From Spirochaetia bacterium UBA6919 (GTDB lineage: Bacteria > Spirochaetota > UBA6919), in contig DKAT01000028.1 in the NCBI GenBank assembly GCA_002450905.1, positions 1 to 35,875 on the forward strand: a stretch of DNA of 35,875 bases. Reading direction: 5' to 3'. Positions 19,501 through 26,929 of this stretch are shown one piece after another; position 1 is the first letter of the stretch; each line of letters begins with the position of its first letter. Under the pieces are notes generated by a model. That model was given only the letters and a program-made list of their open reading frames with translations. It was not told the DNA's origin and ran no database searches. A program made the translations under genes and the position numbers.

Positions 19501-21239
19501 AGATCTTCAGAAAATAATTTATACTTCTGATAACTCTTTATTGTGTGACTGTAGGTTTTATCGGGTTTAATCAGTAAAATATCTAGTTTTTCGATATTTT
19601 TAAGACTATGATTTCTTATAAAGTATTCCTGAAGGTCAAGTTGATATATATTCACCTTGAATTCCATTATGTTTCGTGTTTTGATAGGTATTGAAGGTTT
19701 ATCTGCCGATAGGAATAATTTTTTAACCTGAATTGATAGCGATTTCTCCTCCAACTGCTTTAAATAGGTTTGGGCTAAATTATACCAAGGGTTATACCGA
19801 ACTTTCTTAAGATATTCAATCCCTTTATCAAATTGATTTTTTTTGTCAATATATATACCAGCAATTGAATAGAGCCCTTTATGAGAAATAACATGATGTG
19901 GATATTTGCTGTGGAGCTTTTCCCATCGATCTATCGCTTCATCCCATTTCTTTTCAATAAAGGATATTTCACCCAAGGTATACATCATCTGTGGATTATA
20001 GTGGTGTATGGGATATTCTTTAAGAAATTCATTTAAAACTTCCTGTGCTAACTTATATTTCTTTTGGTTAAAATAGTAATATCCTTTACGATACTTGGCA
20101 TTAATGATATTTTGATGTACTTTTTGCCATAGCTTATGATTTGAGTATAATTTGATGAATTTATTATAATAATCAATACTGGTATCAAATTCATTTTTAT
20201 AAAGATAAATGGAACCAACATTTTCAAGAGCTATCGGAGCGTTATCATCTCCAGGATACTTTTCTATAAAACTAAGAAGTGCTTTAATTGCCTGGTTATG
20301 AAGTTTTGGAAAGTTAAGGTAACTTAAACCAATATAATAAGCAGATTGAGGAGCTAATTTATGTTGAGGGTATTTATTGATCAGTATTGACCAATATTTA
20401 ACACCCAATTCAAGTTGTTCTTCTGATCTAGGATAGGGGTGACAATAGGTCTGCCCTAGATGATAAAGGGCTTGTGGCGATAGATCCTCTTCTTTAGTTT
20501 GATTACTCTTAATATTAAGGACTTTAAAATAGTGAGTTCTACTCTTATATAGATCTCCGAGATACTTTTCACTTTCGGCAAGATAAAAATGGGCTTTCTT
20601 AAGAAAAGGGGTATTATTTTTAATTAATTGTGTAAATAATTCTTTAGATTTGCTATAGTCTTTTAAGTAGTAATAACATAGAGCTATACGGTATTGTGTT
20701 TTTAAATCGTCTTCTGGCAGTAAACCAATTTCTAATGATTTCTGATAATACTTTAATGCAAGCTGATAATTATTTTTAGCCAGATCCTTCTGAAAGGATA
20801 TTTTCTCTGCCAATTGAATATATATTTTAGCAAGTTCCTGACGGCGTTTGGGATCCAATATTTTTTCTAATCCATCCTTCAATATATTATAAGCCTCAGA
20901 AAACTTTTTTTGATGTGTATATATAAGAGCTTTTCGATAGCGTGATTTGGAAGTATAGAGTGAATCAGGATGTATCTTTATTAAGACATCAAACTCCTGG
21001 ATAGCTTTATCAAATTCCTTGTTATTCTCATATGAACGTGCAAGGAGATATTGCATCATCTTTTTGTCTTTAAAATTAGACATATTAGAAGAGAGATACT
21101 CAACAGCTTTCGAATATTCTTTGTTCTCAACAAGTGATAGGGCCTTTAGATCTGTGGCGGGAAGATTGGTAGGAGATTGAGAAAATACAACTGTTGAAAT
21201 AAATATAATAAATAGAAATACGATTTTTGAGTACTTCAT
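13581..21239 (-). CDS. Giant exported TPR/alpha-2-macroglobulin family protein
   Basis: A 2552-residue protein with a signal peptide (KIVFLFIIFISTVVFSQ). In order: TPR repeats (about 30-500); a beta domain (about 500-660); an MG2 domain with DKPVYKPGD near 705; more macroglobulin domains to VDEGVLLLTG near 1140; a low-complexity linker (about 1205-1265) containing SAASKGFS; the A2M core with ELFPDTAYFNPRVTTDSDG (about 1282-1300) and RWHIIVISNTKGSQFG; a helical toroid (about 1480-1730); beta domains to about 1970; a second TPR block (about 1980-2300); and a second beta module (about 2320-2480). Where thioester macroglobulins have Cys-x-Glu-Gln there is FINQ (1490-1493), so it cannot form a thioester. 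The ATG at 21239 has GAGG upstream; a GTG at 21251 does not. It follows trpE closely. A periplasmic protease-trap or envelope-guard role is family inference. Confidence 0.88.
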   Translation of the reverse strand: MKYSKIVFLFIIFISTVVFSQSPTNLPATDLKALSLVENKEYSKAVEYLSSNMSNFKDKKMMQYLLARSYENNKEFDKAIQEFDVLIKIHPDSLYTSKSRYRKALIYTHQKKFSEAYNILKDGLEKILDPKRRQELAKIYIQLAEKISFQKDLAKNNYQLALKYYQKSLEIGLLPEDDLKTQYRIALCYYYLKDYSKSKELFTQLIKNNTPFLKKAHFYLAESEKYLGDLYKSRTHYFKVLNIKSNQTKEEDLSPQALYHLGQTYCHPYPRSEEQLELGVKYWSILINKYPQHKLAPQSAYYIGLSYLNFPKLHNQAIKALLSFIEKYPGDDNAPIALENVGSIYLYKNEFDTSIDYYNKFIKLYSNHKLWQKVHQNIINAKYRKGYYYFNQKKYKLAQEVLNEFLKEYPIHHYNPQMMYTLGEISFIEKKWDEAIDRWEKLHSKYPHHVISHKGLYSIAGIYIDKKNQFDKGIEYLKKVRYNPWYNLAQTYLKQLEEKSLSIQVKKLFLSADKPSIPIKTRNIMEFKVNIYQLDLQEYFIRNHSLKNIEKLDILLIKPDKTYSHTIKSYQKYKLFSEDLTLNIPNQGAYVVSISSDTLKSTTLLLKSDLGLIVQGNKSELLIHTKNIRNETPEGNVKIYVSNGKGLLLEGETDNSGIFKHRYTKQERLQDMNNLVVLVEKKGNYAGTELNTGSSSSFNDKKYIGYIYSDKPVYKPGDIFSYKGILRYQSNGILSQLHEKDYLVQFISPSGEKLYEKTLTQSPFGTLDGTFQLPRTLSDGWGKLKIQSLDQKSASFEKQFEIRNYTKIEKEILFKSDKSVYYPRDDIKLTIIGKHLFGLPAARKMVFYKIENENYNSKRLNSKGILEIKIPTVKYGNKNGIKVDAYLEGGDKVFSKWIPIVIKDFSINLNAKYSLYLQDEKAQINISTKDFFGKGVSKKLSAELFLLKDDKEIKIATKSIETDSKGQADIDFSFKEGGRYLVNVEGKGQNKITVRQAIQFYVIRKDDKQKLFIITENKSYKIGETTDITIYSIKQSGNALLTIIGENILDHRYIQIKNGKNTIPLSINEKLIPNFQLRVTLIKPDNVYSTEKELHVEAGVQIDIKTNKEVYQPGETLKIDLTTKDTNGKSISTESSVVLVDEGVLLLTGTRLKDIKRYFYQQKSFPNHTMNGSTPYNYISITEKQNQTIVKTLLEESNRAASEAKRPRQEALEYRRKYMKRYYRNGRGGDTADEDLSAASKGFSENGVVKQDTPRGTEPNVSKDKFGITQGGLTLKSQISKVRELFPDTAYFNPRVTTDSDGTKSLEIQLPNTHNRWHIIVISNTKGSQFGMSEKTISVRKDFVIHMETPVSLTEGDQFTIDGSLINATKDQKNGTLKLNVNNTDKSINYSIASNDNLSFQSNKSTAGSQDLSIQGSTPEDSEKRTIPVTPWGTKVYKGVTGSTESTKTEWIPLDNLSAKNIKFNLKLYSGFNQALFTINDILSLSNYLFINQVASHLISKISLFQYLNAYDKDKEGEILRIKQEIQDKITFLSSSKNRHGSWNWIYRRGEQNVLISAYTYYALSLAKSNGFKVSDKVLMNSQSYLLQSFSRLSNQDYETKIFILWALSQNKKANYSYVNRIYRNRGQLSLKGLNFLALTLHNMNRKGEAEHMLSLIENKVRSNNWNSSEKENKAYYLDFLSSKNEVIALSVLSLLTVQRYTLKAKPLMIKLLSTISNRHLITQELFAIFSQSIVKYLVHQKPLDTQYNLVVKWNDEVILNKTITGIQPTLHIPIIKNIIDKNKLEINVNGRGEVFYSGNLSYFKPGVILENIKKYGVLTKFMRYPNYKLGGTDFNSGYSTIQADSYQYKQNLIKDISRNTLFPVTLKLYLNSTRPERFFIIEDYIPAGCTLVQNSVTGNVQYYKQNKNKLTFYINRKYKNHRYVYVNYSLISRFEGNYRTLPPQAYPIHDREKVITGKITQLNINNENYNTFITYTFSPDELYHIGKYYFDNSDYEKSEQYLTKIFSEYTLRDQYYKEACRMFVYIYLKKKDHQNVVKYFEFLKERYPELTIPFKEVIQIAESYGIIGEYERAIQVLNGILRGYYLQEVALSGLLNELNQIEQSQKLSNRLYFEYPDDPVILKTYYTFGQSNYLRYTELIEKKVPLNNLNPETFYKISKEIFQNYLVFHPEDYISDEVSFTLLNLQLDHSDYESTIRNALVYTNRFPKSRFLDGYKYIAAHALFRKGDYRIAQKLSKSVAYDKFPGTEGQMRYSDNRNFAILMLAKIFHFNKDFKRALDEYEKISDNFVEAKRSIEFIKQRKIQLKEVTQIKQNEENTIELTYKGLNSVQLKLYKVNFTILCLKEKDLTTITSINLSGIKPFFEKHYNLSKEIPYVPQKKRIQLPIKDIGAYLLVFKSKDIQGSGIILKSNLSFDAIEKSESGRIRVTVLDEKNDFVKSVNIKFIGTGENDYRSSKTDLRGVSETENFPTLSLVVGEKNGHYCFYRSQRVKNRDEKKEEPTTGDSKASQEQDSLYNIRSRRSGIQQKNKAYYKNQMNENEDIQGVKIQNMK
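17505..17543 (-). other. SAASKGFS motif inside the macroglobulin linker
   Basis: Codes residues 1233-1245 (DEDLSAASKGFSE). The same core occurs twice in tandem in the truncated gene at the right edge. It lies in a Gly/Arg/charged stretch between the macroglobulin domains and the A2M core, the place where a protease bait or a spacer would be expected. Confidence 0.7.
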
Positions 21240-21268
21240 AGCATCCCTCACATTGGTAATTTATATAT

Positions 21269-22774
21269 TTATATTTCCTGAGCCAGTTCTATAGCTTTCA
21301 TCATGGCTCTTGCTTTATTTTGCGTTTCTAAAAACTCTAATTCTGCTTTGGAGTCATAGACTACACCCCCTGCCGTTTGTATATACGCTATGTTATTCTT
21401 AATAACAGTGGTCCGAATTACTATACAACTATCCATATCTCCATTGAAAGAGAAATACGCTACTCCCCCTCCATACAATCCCCGTTTAACAGGTTCTAAT
21501 TCTTCAATAATCTCCATAGATCGTATTTTAGGAGCACCAGTGAGAGTACCTGCAGGAAATGAAGCCCTGAAAGCATCAAATGCATCCAGACCATCTTTAA
21601 GTGTTCCTTCCACTTCAGAAACCAGGTGGATAACGTGAGAATATTTTTCGAAGAACATCAAATTTTCTTTATTACCTGTTTTACTTATATGAACACTACC
21701 ATGCTCACATACTCTGCCAATATCATTGCGTCCAAGGTCAACAAGCATGATATGTTCTGCAATTTCCTTTTCATCAGTACGAAGTTCGTTTTCCATATTC
21801 AATTCATCTTCTGGATTCCGTCCTCTACGTCTAGTTCCAGCTATAGGGCGAACAATTATTTGTTTCTTTTCCTTTCTCACAAGAAGTTCAGGGGAAGATC
21901 CAATCACTTCAATATCATCAAACTTAAGATAGAACATATATGGGGAAGGATTTATAGCCCGAAGCGCTCTATATATATTAAAATGATCAATATTCTCAAC
22001 AGAAGTTTCAAGACGTCGTGATATCTGCACCTGAAAAATATCTCCAGCTTTAATATACTCTTTAGCCTTTTCCACAGCAGATTTAAAATCATCTTCACTA
22101 CGATTTGCAGTAAAATGAACAGGATTATAGGTATGATTTGAATTATTATTTCTGATTGGCTCTTTAAGTAAGTGTTTTATAGATTGAATATGCTCAACCC
22201 CTTTATTGTAAAGCCTTTCTATATCTTTTATTTTGTAATTATCTTCCACATGTAAATTATATACGATTTTGATTTTATTCTCTACATGGTCGAAAATGAC
22301 AATAGAATCCGTAAACATGAAGTGTAGATAAGGTAATTCTAGATCATCAACATTGCTATCCGGGATTCTTTCAATATATCGAACGGCATCATAACTAAAA
22401 TATCCTACAGTACCACCATAAAAGGATGGAAGCCCTAGTGGTTCATAAGGCTTATAACGGGATATAAGGCTTCTGAGATATTCTATTGGATCAGTCGTAT
22501 CTATATATTCTTTCTCAGTACCATTTTTGATTAATATACATTGATTATGTCTTGCCTGAAAAATAAGATACGGTTTATTCCCCATAAAAGAATATCGAGC
22601 TATTCTCTCTCCACCTACGACTGAGTCCAGAAGAAAGCAATACTTACTTTTATTAATTTTCATGAAGGCTGATATGGGAGTTTCAAGGTCTGCGAGTAAT
22701 TCAACATAGATTGGAATAAGATTAAATTTTTTTGATAACTCAATAACCTTATCCAAAGTAGGATTAACTATCAT
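21269..22774 (-). CDS. trpE: Anthranilate synthase component I
   Basis: TrpE makes anthranilate from chorismate in tryptophan synthesis, using ammonia from TrpG. The 501-residue protein has the N-terminal tryptophan-feedback region (LLDSVVGGERIARYSFMG, the LLES-type motif) and the C-terminal chorismate-binding domain: GDIFQVQISRR, PIAGTRRRGRNPEDE, MLVDLGRNDIGRVC and FPAGTLTGAPKIRSMEIIEE, all catalytic motifs intact. Length is normal, with no fused glutaminase. Its ATG overlaps the hisE stop (ATGA at 22771-22774). No trpG or other trp gene is in the window, so it is an isolated trp gene in an unusual hisE-trpE pair. Aminodeoxychorismate synthase (PabB) is the main alternative; the feedback motif favours TrpE. 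Confidence 0.9.
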   Translation of the reverse strand: MIVNPTLDKVIELSKKFNLIPIYVELLADLETPISAFMKINKSKYCFLLDSVVGGERIARYSFMGNKPYLIFQARHNQCILIKNGTEKEYIDTTDPIEYLRSLISRYKPYEPLGLPSFYGGTVGYFSYDAVRYIERIPDSNVDDLELPYLHFMFTDSIVIFDHVENKIKIVYNLHVEDNYKIKDIERLYNKGVEHIQSIKHLLKEPIRNNNSNHTYNPVHFTANRSEDDFKSAVEKAKEYIKAGDIFQVQISRRLETSVENIDHFNIYRALRAINPSPYMFYLKFDDIEVIGSSPELLVRKEKKQIIVRPIAGTRRRGRNPEDELNMENELRTDEKEIAEHIMLVDLGRNDIGRVCEHGSVHISKTGNKENLMFFEKYSHVIHLVSEVEGTLKDGLDAFDAFRASFPAGTLTGAPKIRSMEIIEELEPVKRGLYGGGVAYFSFNGDMDSCIVIRTTVIKNNIAYIQTAGGVVYDSKAELEFLETQNKARAMMKAIELAQEI

Positions 22775-23064
22775 GATTTGAACCTTTTCTTGAGCTCATC
22801 ATAAATTTCATCAGGTGATATATTATGATATCCCAATACTACAAGGGTATGAAACCAAAGATCAGCCACTTCATGAATAATTTCTTTATCCACATTATTT
22901 TTACTTGCTATAATAACTTCTCCAGCCTCTTCTGATACCTTTTTAAGCATCCTGTCCAATCCCTTCTGAAATAAGGAAGCAACATAAGAGCCCTCAGCCA
23001 TCTCATTTCTTCTCTGAAGGATGATATTATAAACATCCTTTAATATAATACTTTTGTCAATCAT
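22771..23064 (-). CDS. hisE: Phosphoribosyl-ATP pyrophosphatase
   Basis: HisE hydrolyses phosphoribosyl-ATP to phosphoribosyl-AMP in the second step of histidine synthesis. The 97-residue protein is a stand-alone MazG-like domain with the metal-binding helices EEAGEVIIASKN and HEVADLWFHTLVVL and the usual end, DEIYDELKKRF. Length is normal. It is the first gene of a coupled set: its TGA overlaps the trpE ATG, and the macroglobulin gene follows 29 bases after trpE. No other his gene is nearby. The ribosome site is weak. Confidence 0.93.
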   Translation of the reverse strand: MIDKSIILKDVYNIILQRRNEMAEGSYVASLFQKGLDRMLKKVSEEAGEVIIASKNNVDKEIIHEVADLWFHTLVVLGYHNISPDEIYDELKKRFKS

Positions 23065-23301
23065 AATACTTTTTACATAACTTCATTAATAATTTATAAG
23101 ATAATACATTTTAAAACGATTTCAAGTTAATTTTCATAAAACATTTCGTAACAGACTTAAGAAATTGAATTATTTTATTAATTTTTAATTTATGGATAAT
23201 AAATCAATAAAAAAATAGATAAATTATATTACAAAAAAAAAATCCCATAAAACTAATAATATTTTAAGAATAATTAAAAAAACTTTTTTGTGCGAAATTG
23301 C

Positions 23302-23329
23302 TTGACTAAGTATTCCATTTAGTTATATT
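23302..23329 (+). promoter_or_regulatory. Candidate promoter of the tRNA operon
   Basis: TTGACT (23302-23307, 5/6), a 16-base spacer and TATATT (23324-23329, 5/6). It ends 25 bases before tRNA-Ile and would drive both tRNAs and perhaps the two genes after them. Confidence 0.55.
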
Positions 23330-23354
23330 TACCCATCAGTAAATTGTGATCAAT

Positions 23355-23428
<74 letters not shown>

Positions 23429-23482
23429 AAATAAATTAAATAATTTACTATTTAAACAATTTTATTATATTATAACCTATCG

Positions 23483-23556
23483 GGGGGTGTAGTTCAGCTG
23501 GTTAGAACGCTGCCCTGTCAAGGCAGAGGCCGCGGGTTCAAGTCCCGTCACTCCCG
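23483..23556 (+). tRNA. tRNA-Asp (GTC)
   Basis: A 74-base cloverleaf. Acceptor GGGGGTG (23483-23489) pairs with CACTCCC (23549-23555) with one G-T pair; D stem GTTC/GAAC; anticodon stem CTGCC/GGCAG with anticodon GTC at 23517-23519; T stem GCGGG/CCCGT around TTCAAGT. The discriminator is G, as expected for tRNA-Asp. CCA is not encoded. A protein gene starts only 29 bases later. Confidence 0.97.
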
Positions 23557-23585
23557 AATAATACTTATCAATAACGCAAGGAATT

Positions 23586-23954
23586 ATGCCAAAAATTCTT
23601 ATTGTCGATGACAACGATATTAACTTAAAACTCCTGGAAAGGATCATATCGAATAACACAACTTGTGATGTTATCAGTGCAACAAATGGACAAGATGCTA
23701 TTCAACTGGCATCAACTGAAAAACCATTTCTCATATTTATGGACATGATGATGCCTGGTATTGATGGATATGAAGCTACTAAACAAATAAAGAGTAATCC
23801 TGAGCTTGCAAACACTCCTGTCGTCGCTGTAACCGCTGTAAACACCAAGGAAGGGATTAAAAAAGTCTTCGATTGTGGCTGTGAAGATATCTTACAAAAG
23901 CCCATTGGTATCAATACTGTTGTCCAACTTGTTGAAAAGTACATGAAAATTTAA
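23586..23954 (+). CDS. Single-domain response regulator (receiver only)
   Basis: A 122-residue CheY/DivK-like receiver with no output domain. The acidic pair Asp8-Asp9 (LIVDDND), the phospho-acceptor Asp53 in FMDMMMPGIDGYEA, the switch Thr83 and Lys105 in LQKP are all present, so it should be phosphorylated by a histidine kinase elsewhere. The DMMMPGIDGYE region resembles receivers related to DivK more than chemotaxis CheY. The ATG at 23586 has AAGGA close upstream. It starts 29 bases after tRNA-Asp with no terminator in between, and the nucleotidyltransferase gene follows 19 bases after its stop, so a tRNA-mRNA transcript is likely. Confidence 0.92.
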   Translation: MPKILIVDDNDINLKLLERIISNNTTCDVISATNGQDAIQLASTEKPFLIFMDMMMPGIDGYEATKQIKSNPELANTPVVAVTAVNTKEGIKKVFDCGCEDILQKPIGINTVVQLVEKYMKI

Positions 23955-23973
23955 TCATCCAAATTATCTTCTT

Positions 23974-25194
23974 ATGAAAATTGTTATCTATGAGGATCAC
24001 ACATGGGATAAATTTTATCCCATAACGTTAAATCATCCTGTCTATCAACTAAAATGTGGGATCTATTCATTTTCAAAAAAAATTAAGGAACTATTCCATC
24101 AATATAAGTGTTTATACTTTGCACGCAATGAAATTCAAAATGCATTTCCAGAAGATTCTTATTTAAATCTGGATAATCTTGAGGAGGATGAATATCTTTT
24201 TATAAATGCATCAGTAATCCCTGATCAATGCTGGGAATTAGACGCAAACCAAACAGGAATAATAGATGATCAAATTATTTCGTTTCGTATTCATAAAAAA
24301 GATTTAGCACAATTAAAACAAATTGATTTCTTCACTGAAGAGAACTTAAAATTATTTTTCAAACAAAAAAACTTTACCCAAAAAATCATTAATGGGAAAC
24401 AGTTTCAATATTTATATGAACTGGTTAACGAAAATTATAACGAAATTATTCATGATTCTGTACATGTTGATTTAAAATTATTTCAAAAAAATCCGATACC
24501 CATTGACAAATCGGGACATGGTGATATATTTCTTCACCCAACTGCAAAAGTTTATCCTGGATCATATTTTATAAGTGAAAATGGACCAATAATTATAGAT
24601 GAAAGAGCAGTCATTAAACCATTATCTATTATAGAAGGCCCCTGCTACATCGGAAGAGATACTCAAGTTAATTCTGCAAAAATACGAGGTGGAACATCAA
24701 TTTTTCATACCTGTAAAGTATCAGGTGAAATTGAAAATTCTATAATTCTTAGTTATACAAATAAAAATCACGATGGATTCTTGGGGCATTCGTATATCGG
24801 TTCCTATGTCAATTTTGGAGCATTATCTACTAATAGTGATTTAAAAAATAATTATCGAGAGGTAACTTTAAATTATCTCAATAAGCAAATTAAAACCAAT
24901 TCAATCAAAATTGGCTGCTATATAGGTGATCATACAAAATTGGGAATTGCTTCTCTAATTAATACTGGAACTGTAATTGGCATGGCTTGTAATTTATTTT
25001 TTGAAGGAGAGATGTACCCAAAAAATATCCCATCATTCTCATGGGGTGGAAAGATATTAAATAAATACATATTTGAAAAATTCATTGATACTGCAAAAAT
25101 TGTACTCAATAGACGAAATCAACAGCTTTCAAATGAAATGATAAATTTATACAAATTTATTTTTAATAATGAAAACAATATAGAAACAAATTAA
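23974..25194 (+). CDS. GlmU-like sugar nucleotidyltransferase family protein
   Basis: A 406-residue cytoplasmic protein of the GlmU-like NTP_transf_4 family. The start, MKIVIYEDHTWDKFYPITLNHPVYQLKCGI, is the degenerate nucleotidyltransferase opening seen in that group, which lacks the usual GxGxR loop. From about residue 185 the left-handed beta-helix (hexapeptide repeats) is visible: FLHPTAKVYPGSYFI, GPIIIDERAVIKPLSII and GPCYIGRDTQVNSAKIRGGTSI. It may transfer a nucleotide to a sugar phosphate or an acyl group to a sugar; the substrate is unknown. It is 19 bases downstream of the receiver gene and ends just before the sigma-factor promoter. Confidence 0.8.
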   Translation: MKIVIYEDHTWDKFYPITLNHPVYQLKCGIYSFSKKIKELFHQYKCLYFARNEIQNAFPEDSYLNLDNLEEDEYLFINASVIPDQCWELDANQTGIIDDQIISFRIHKKDLAQLKQIDFFTEENLKLFFKQKNFTQKIINGKQFQYLYELVNENYNEIIHDSVHVDLKLFQKNPIPIDKSGHGDIFLHPTAKVYPGSYFISENGPIIIDERAVIKPLSIIEGPCYIGRDTQVNSAKIRGGTSIFHTCKVSGEIENSIILSYTNKNHDGFLGHSYIGSYVNFGALSTNSDLKNNYREVTLNYLNKQIKTNSIKIGCYIGDHTKLGIASLINTGTVIGMACNLFFEGEMYPKNIPSFSWGGKILNKYIFEKFIDTAKIVLNRRNQQLSNEMINLYKFIFNNENNIETN

Positions 25195-25210
25195 AAAAAA
25201 TATTTAATTT
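25188..25210 (+). terminator. Possible AT-only hairpin at the end of the nucleotidyltransferase gene
   Basis: AAATTAAA (25188-25195) and TTTAATTT (25203-25210) are perfect 8-base complements around a 7-base loop, spanning the stop codon and lying just before the next promoter. An all-AT stem is a weak terminator, so this is tentative. Confidence 0.25.
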
Positions 25211-25213
25211 TAC

Positions 25214-25242
25214 TTGACAAAAATAAGAAAATGGTTCATAAT
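25214..25242 (+). promoter_or_regulatory. Strong sigma-70 type promoter of the sigma-factor gene
   Basis: TTGACA (25214-25219, exact), a 17-base spacer and CATAAT (25237-25242, 5/6). It would start RNA near 25249 and leave a leader of about 85 bases before the ATG at 25334. Confidence 0.65.
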
Positions 25243-25333
25243 AATCTTGCTAAAAATAAAATTGATTTTTTAAAAATGTCTTAATAAATAATATATCTTA
25301 GTGTAACATAACTTAAGTGGGAGATTTGATTAC

Positions 25334-26215
25334 ATGAACAAAACTGAAAATTTAAAGGTAAAAAATCGTATCAAAGATATCAGCTATGAAGGACCTCTGG
25401 CTCAATATCTAATGGAAATTGATAGTGTTAAACTTCTAACTCGGGAAGAAGAAGAAGATTTAGCCCGAAGAACTTTTGAAAACGATTTAGAATCCAGAGA
25501 AAGATTGATTAAAGCAAATTTACGATTTGTTGTAAACATCGCCAAAAAATATCAAAAAAGAGGACTACCCCTTATCGATCTCATTAATGAAGGAAATATG
25601 GGACTAATCACTGCAGCTGATAAGTTTGACTACCGAAAGGGTTATCACTTCATCTCATATGCTGTATGGTGGATTAAACAATCTATTTTAAAAGCTCTAT
25701 CAGAAAAAACAAAACTCATCCGTCTACCCCTAAACAGAGCAAATCAATTAGTTCAAATTGAAAAATTAAAAAAAGAAAATGATCAATTACAAAAAAATGA
25801 TCTTTCAAATAATGAAATCGCAAGTGCTCTCGATATCGAAGAAAACAGTGTCTCAGACATCATCAACGCTTCAAGAGATTATGTCTCTCTAGATGCCCCA
25901 ATCATGTTTGATAAAAAAGAACGATATCTTTCTGAAATCTTAAAAGATAACAATTTTAAAGAACCAGAAGAAAGACTTATCGATGAATCCTTAAAGGAAA
26001 CCATATCTAAATCATTGGAAACCCTTTCTGATAAAGAACAAAAGGTAATTAAACTACGTTATGGATTAGATGGTGTAGACCCTCTCTCATTAAAAGAAAT
26101 TGGAAAACGTTTTAATCTGACAAAAGAAAGAATCCGCCAAATTGAAAAAAAGGCCATTCGAAGATTAAGACATCCATCAAGAAGCCAGGCCCTCAAAGCA
26201 TTTTTAAAGGTTTAA
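25334..26215 (+). CDS. RNA polymerase sigma-70 family factor (group 1/2 type)
   Basis: A 293-residue sigma factor with regions 1.2 to 4.2 but no acidic region 1.1 and no large insert. Region 1.2 is PLAQYLMEIDSVKLLTREEEEDLARR (about 18-46). Region 2 contains NLRFVVNIAKKYQKRGLPLIDLINEGNMGL and the -10 recognition helix in ISYAVWWIKQSIL. Region 4.2 holds the helix-turn-helix LKEIGKRFNLTKERIRQIEKKAIRRLRHPSR. It is shorter than the main RpoD of known spirochaetes, so an alternative RpoS-like factor is more likely than the housekeeping one, though short primary factors exist in other phyla. It ends 12 bases inside the convergent ispD gene. Confidence 0.9.
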   Translation: MNKTENLKVKNRIKDISYEGPLAQYLMEIDSVKLLTREEEEDLARRTFENDLESRERLIKANLRFVVNIAKKYQKRGLPLIDLINEGNMGLITAADKFDYRKGYHFISYAVWWIKQSILKALSEKTKLIRLPLNRANQLVQIEKLKKENDQLQKNDLSNNEIASALDIEENSVSDIINASRDYVSLDAPIMFDKKERYLSEILKDNNFKEPEERLIDESLKETISKSLETLSDKEQKVIKLRYGLDGVDPLSLKEIGKRFNLTKERIRQIEKKAIRRLRHPSRSQALKAFLKV

Positions 26216-26926
26216 CAACTTAAATAAACTCTCAGATAATATCAAATCTGTCTGGGTAGTTATTTTAATATTTGTCTTCTCCCCCTCAATAATAAGAACA
26301 GGATAGCCTGATCTGTGAACTATTTCGGTATCATCTGTAACAGGGTAGGGGGAAGACATATATCTTTCATAAGAATCAAATAATACTTCAAAATGAAACC
26401 CTTGAGGTGTTAGAATCCCTTTAAATACATCACGTACAGGATGATCTGTTATACTATTATCTTCGATATTTACAATTTTTAACGTATCAGTAATAGAATA
26501 ACCTAAAGTCACAGCAGGATGACTTTTTAAAGATTCTATTAAATTCAATATATCTTTAACTTGAATAAACGGTCTTGCACAATCATGAATCAAAACAATA
26601 TCTTTTGAACTAGCAATATTTTTTATACTTTTCAAACCATTATAAACTGAATGACTCCTCGTTTCTCCACCCTCAACTAATTTAATATTATAAATTACAT
26701 CTTCTTGAATATGTTTTTTTAACAAGGACGTAAAAATATCAATATCTCCAGGGCTATACATCATAATATATTGAATAGCAAAATCAGTTTTTAACCTTAA
26801 AAACGGTTTTGTCGACCAAATAAATAAGGGAATATCATTTAATAATAAAAATTGTTTTTTACTATCTAATTTCATCCGACTCCCACTTCCAGCAGACAGT
26901 AAAAGAACAAATACATTTCGATCCAT
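26204..26926 (-). CDS. ispD: 2-C-methyl-D-erythritol 4-phosphate cytidylyltransferase
   Basis: IspD joins CTP to methylerythritol phosphate in the MEP isoprenoid pathway. All family motifs are present in 240 residues: LLSAGSGSRM (9-18) and the following Lys, ETRSHSVYNGL, IVLIHDCARPFI, VTDDTEIV and EKTNIKITTQTDL. I chose the ATG at 26926. An in-frame TTG directly before it (26929) is seven bases from AAGGA and could also be used. The 3' end overlaps the convergent sigma-factor gene by 12 bases. IspF, often fused or adjacent, is not seen here. CarD and PIN/TRAM genes lie upstream on the same strand across a 407-base gap. Confidence 0.94.
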   Translation of the reverse strand: MDRNVFVLLLSAGSGSRMKLDSKKQFLLLNDIPLFIWSTKPFLRLKTDFAIQYIMMYSPGDIDIFTSLLKKHIQEDVIYNIKLVEGGETRSHSVYNGLKSIKNIASSKDIVLIHDCARPFIQVKDILNLIESLKSHPAVTLGYSITDTLKIVNIEDNSITDHPVRDVFKGILTPQGFHFEVLFDSYERYMSSPYPVTDDTEIVHRSGYPVLIIEGEKTNIKITTQTDLILSESLFKLLNL

Positions 26927-26929
26927 CAA

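Noticed and set aside
21626..22021. 131-codon plus-strand ORF
   Set aside because: Lies wholly antisense inside trpE, whose catalytic motifs are intact; no ribosome site and composition typical of a shadow frame.
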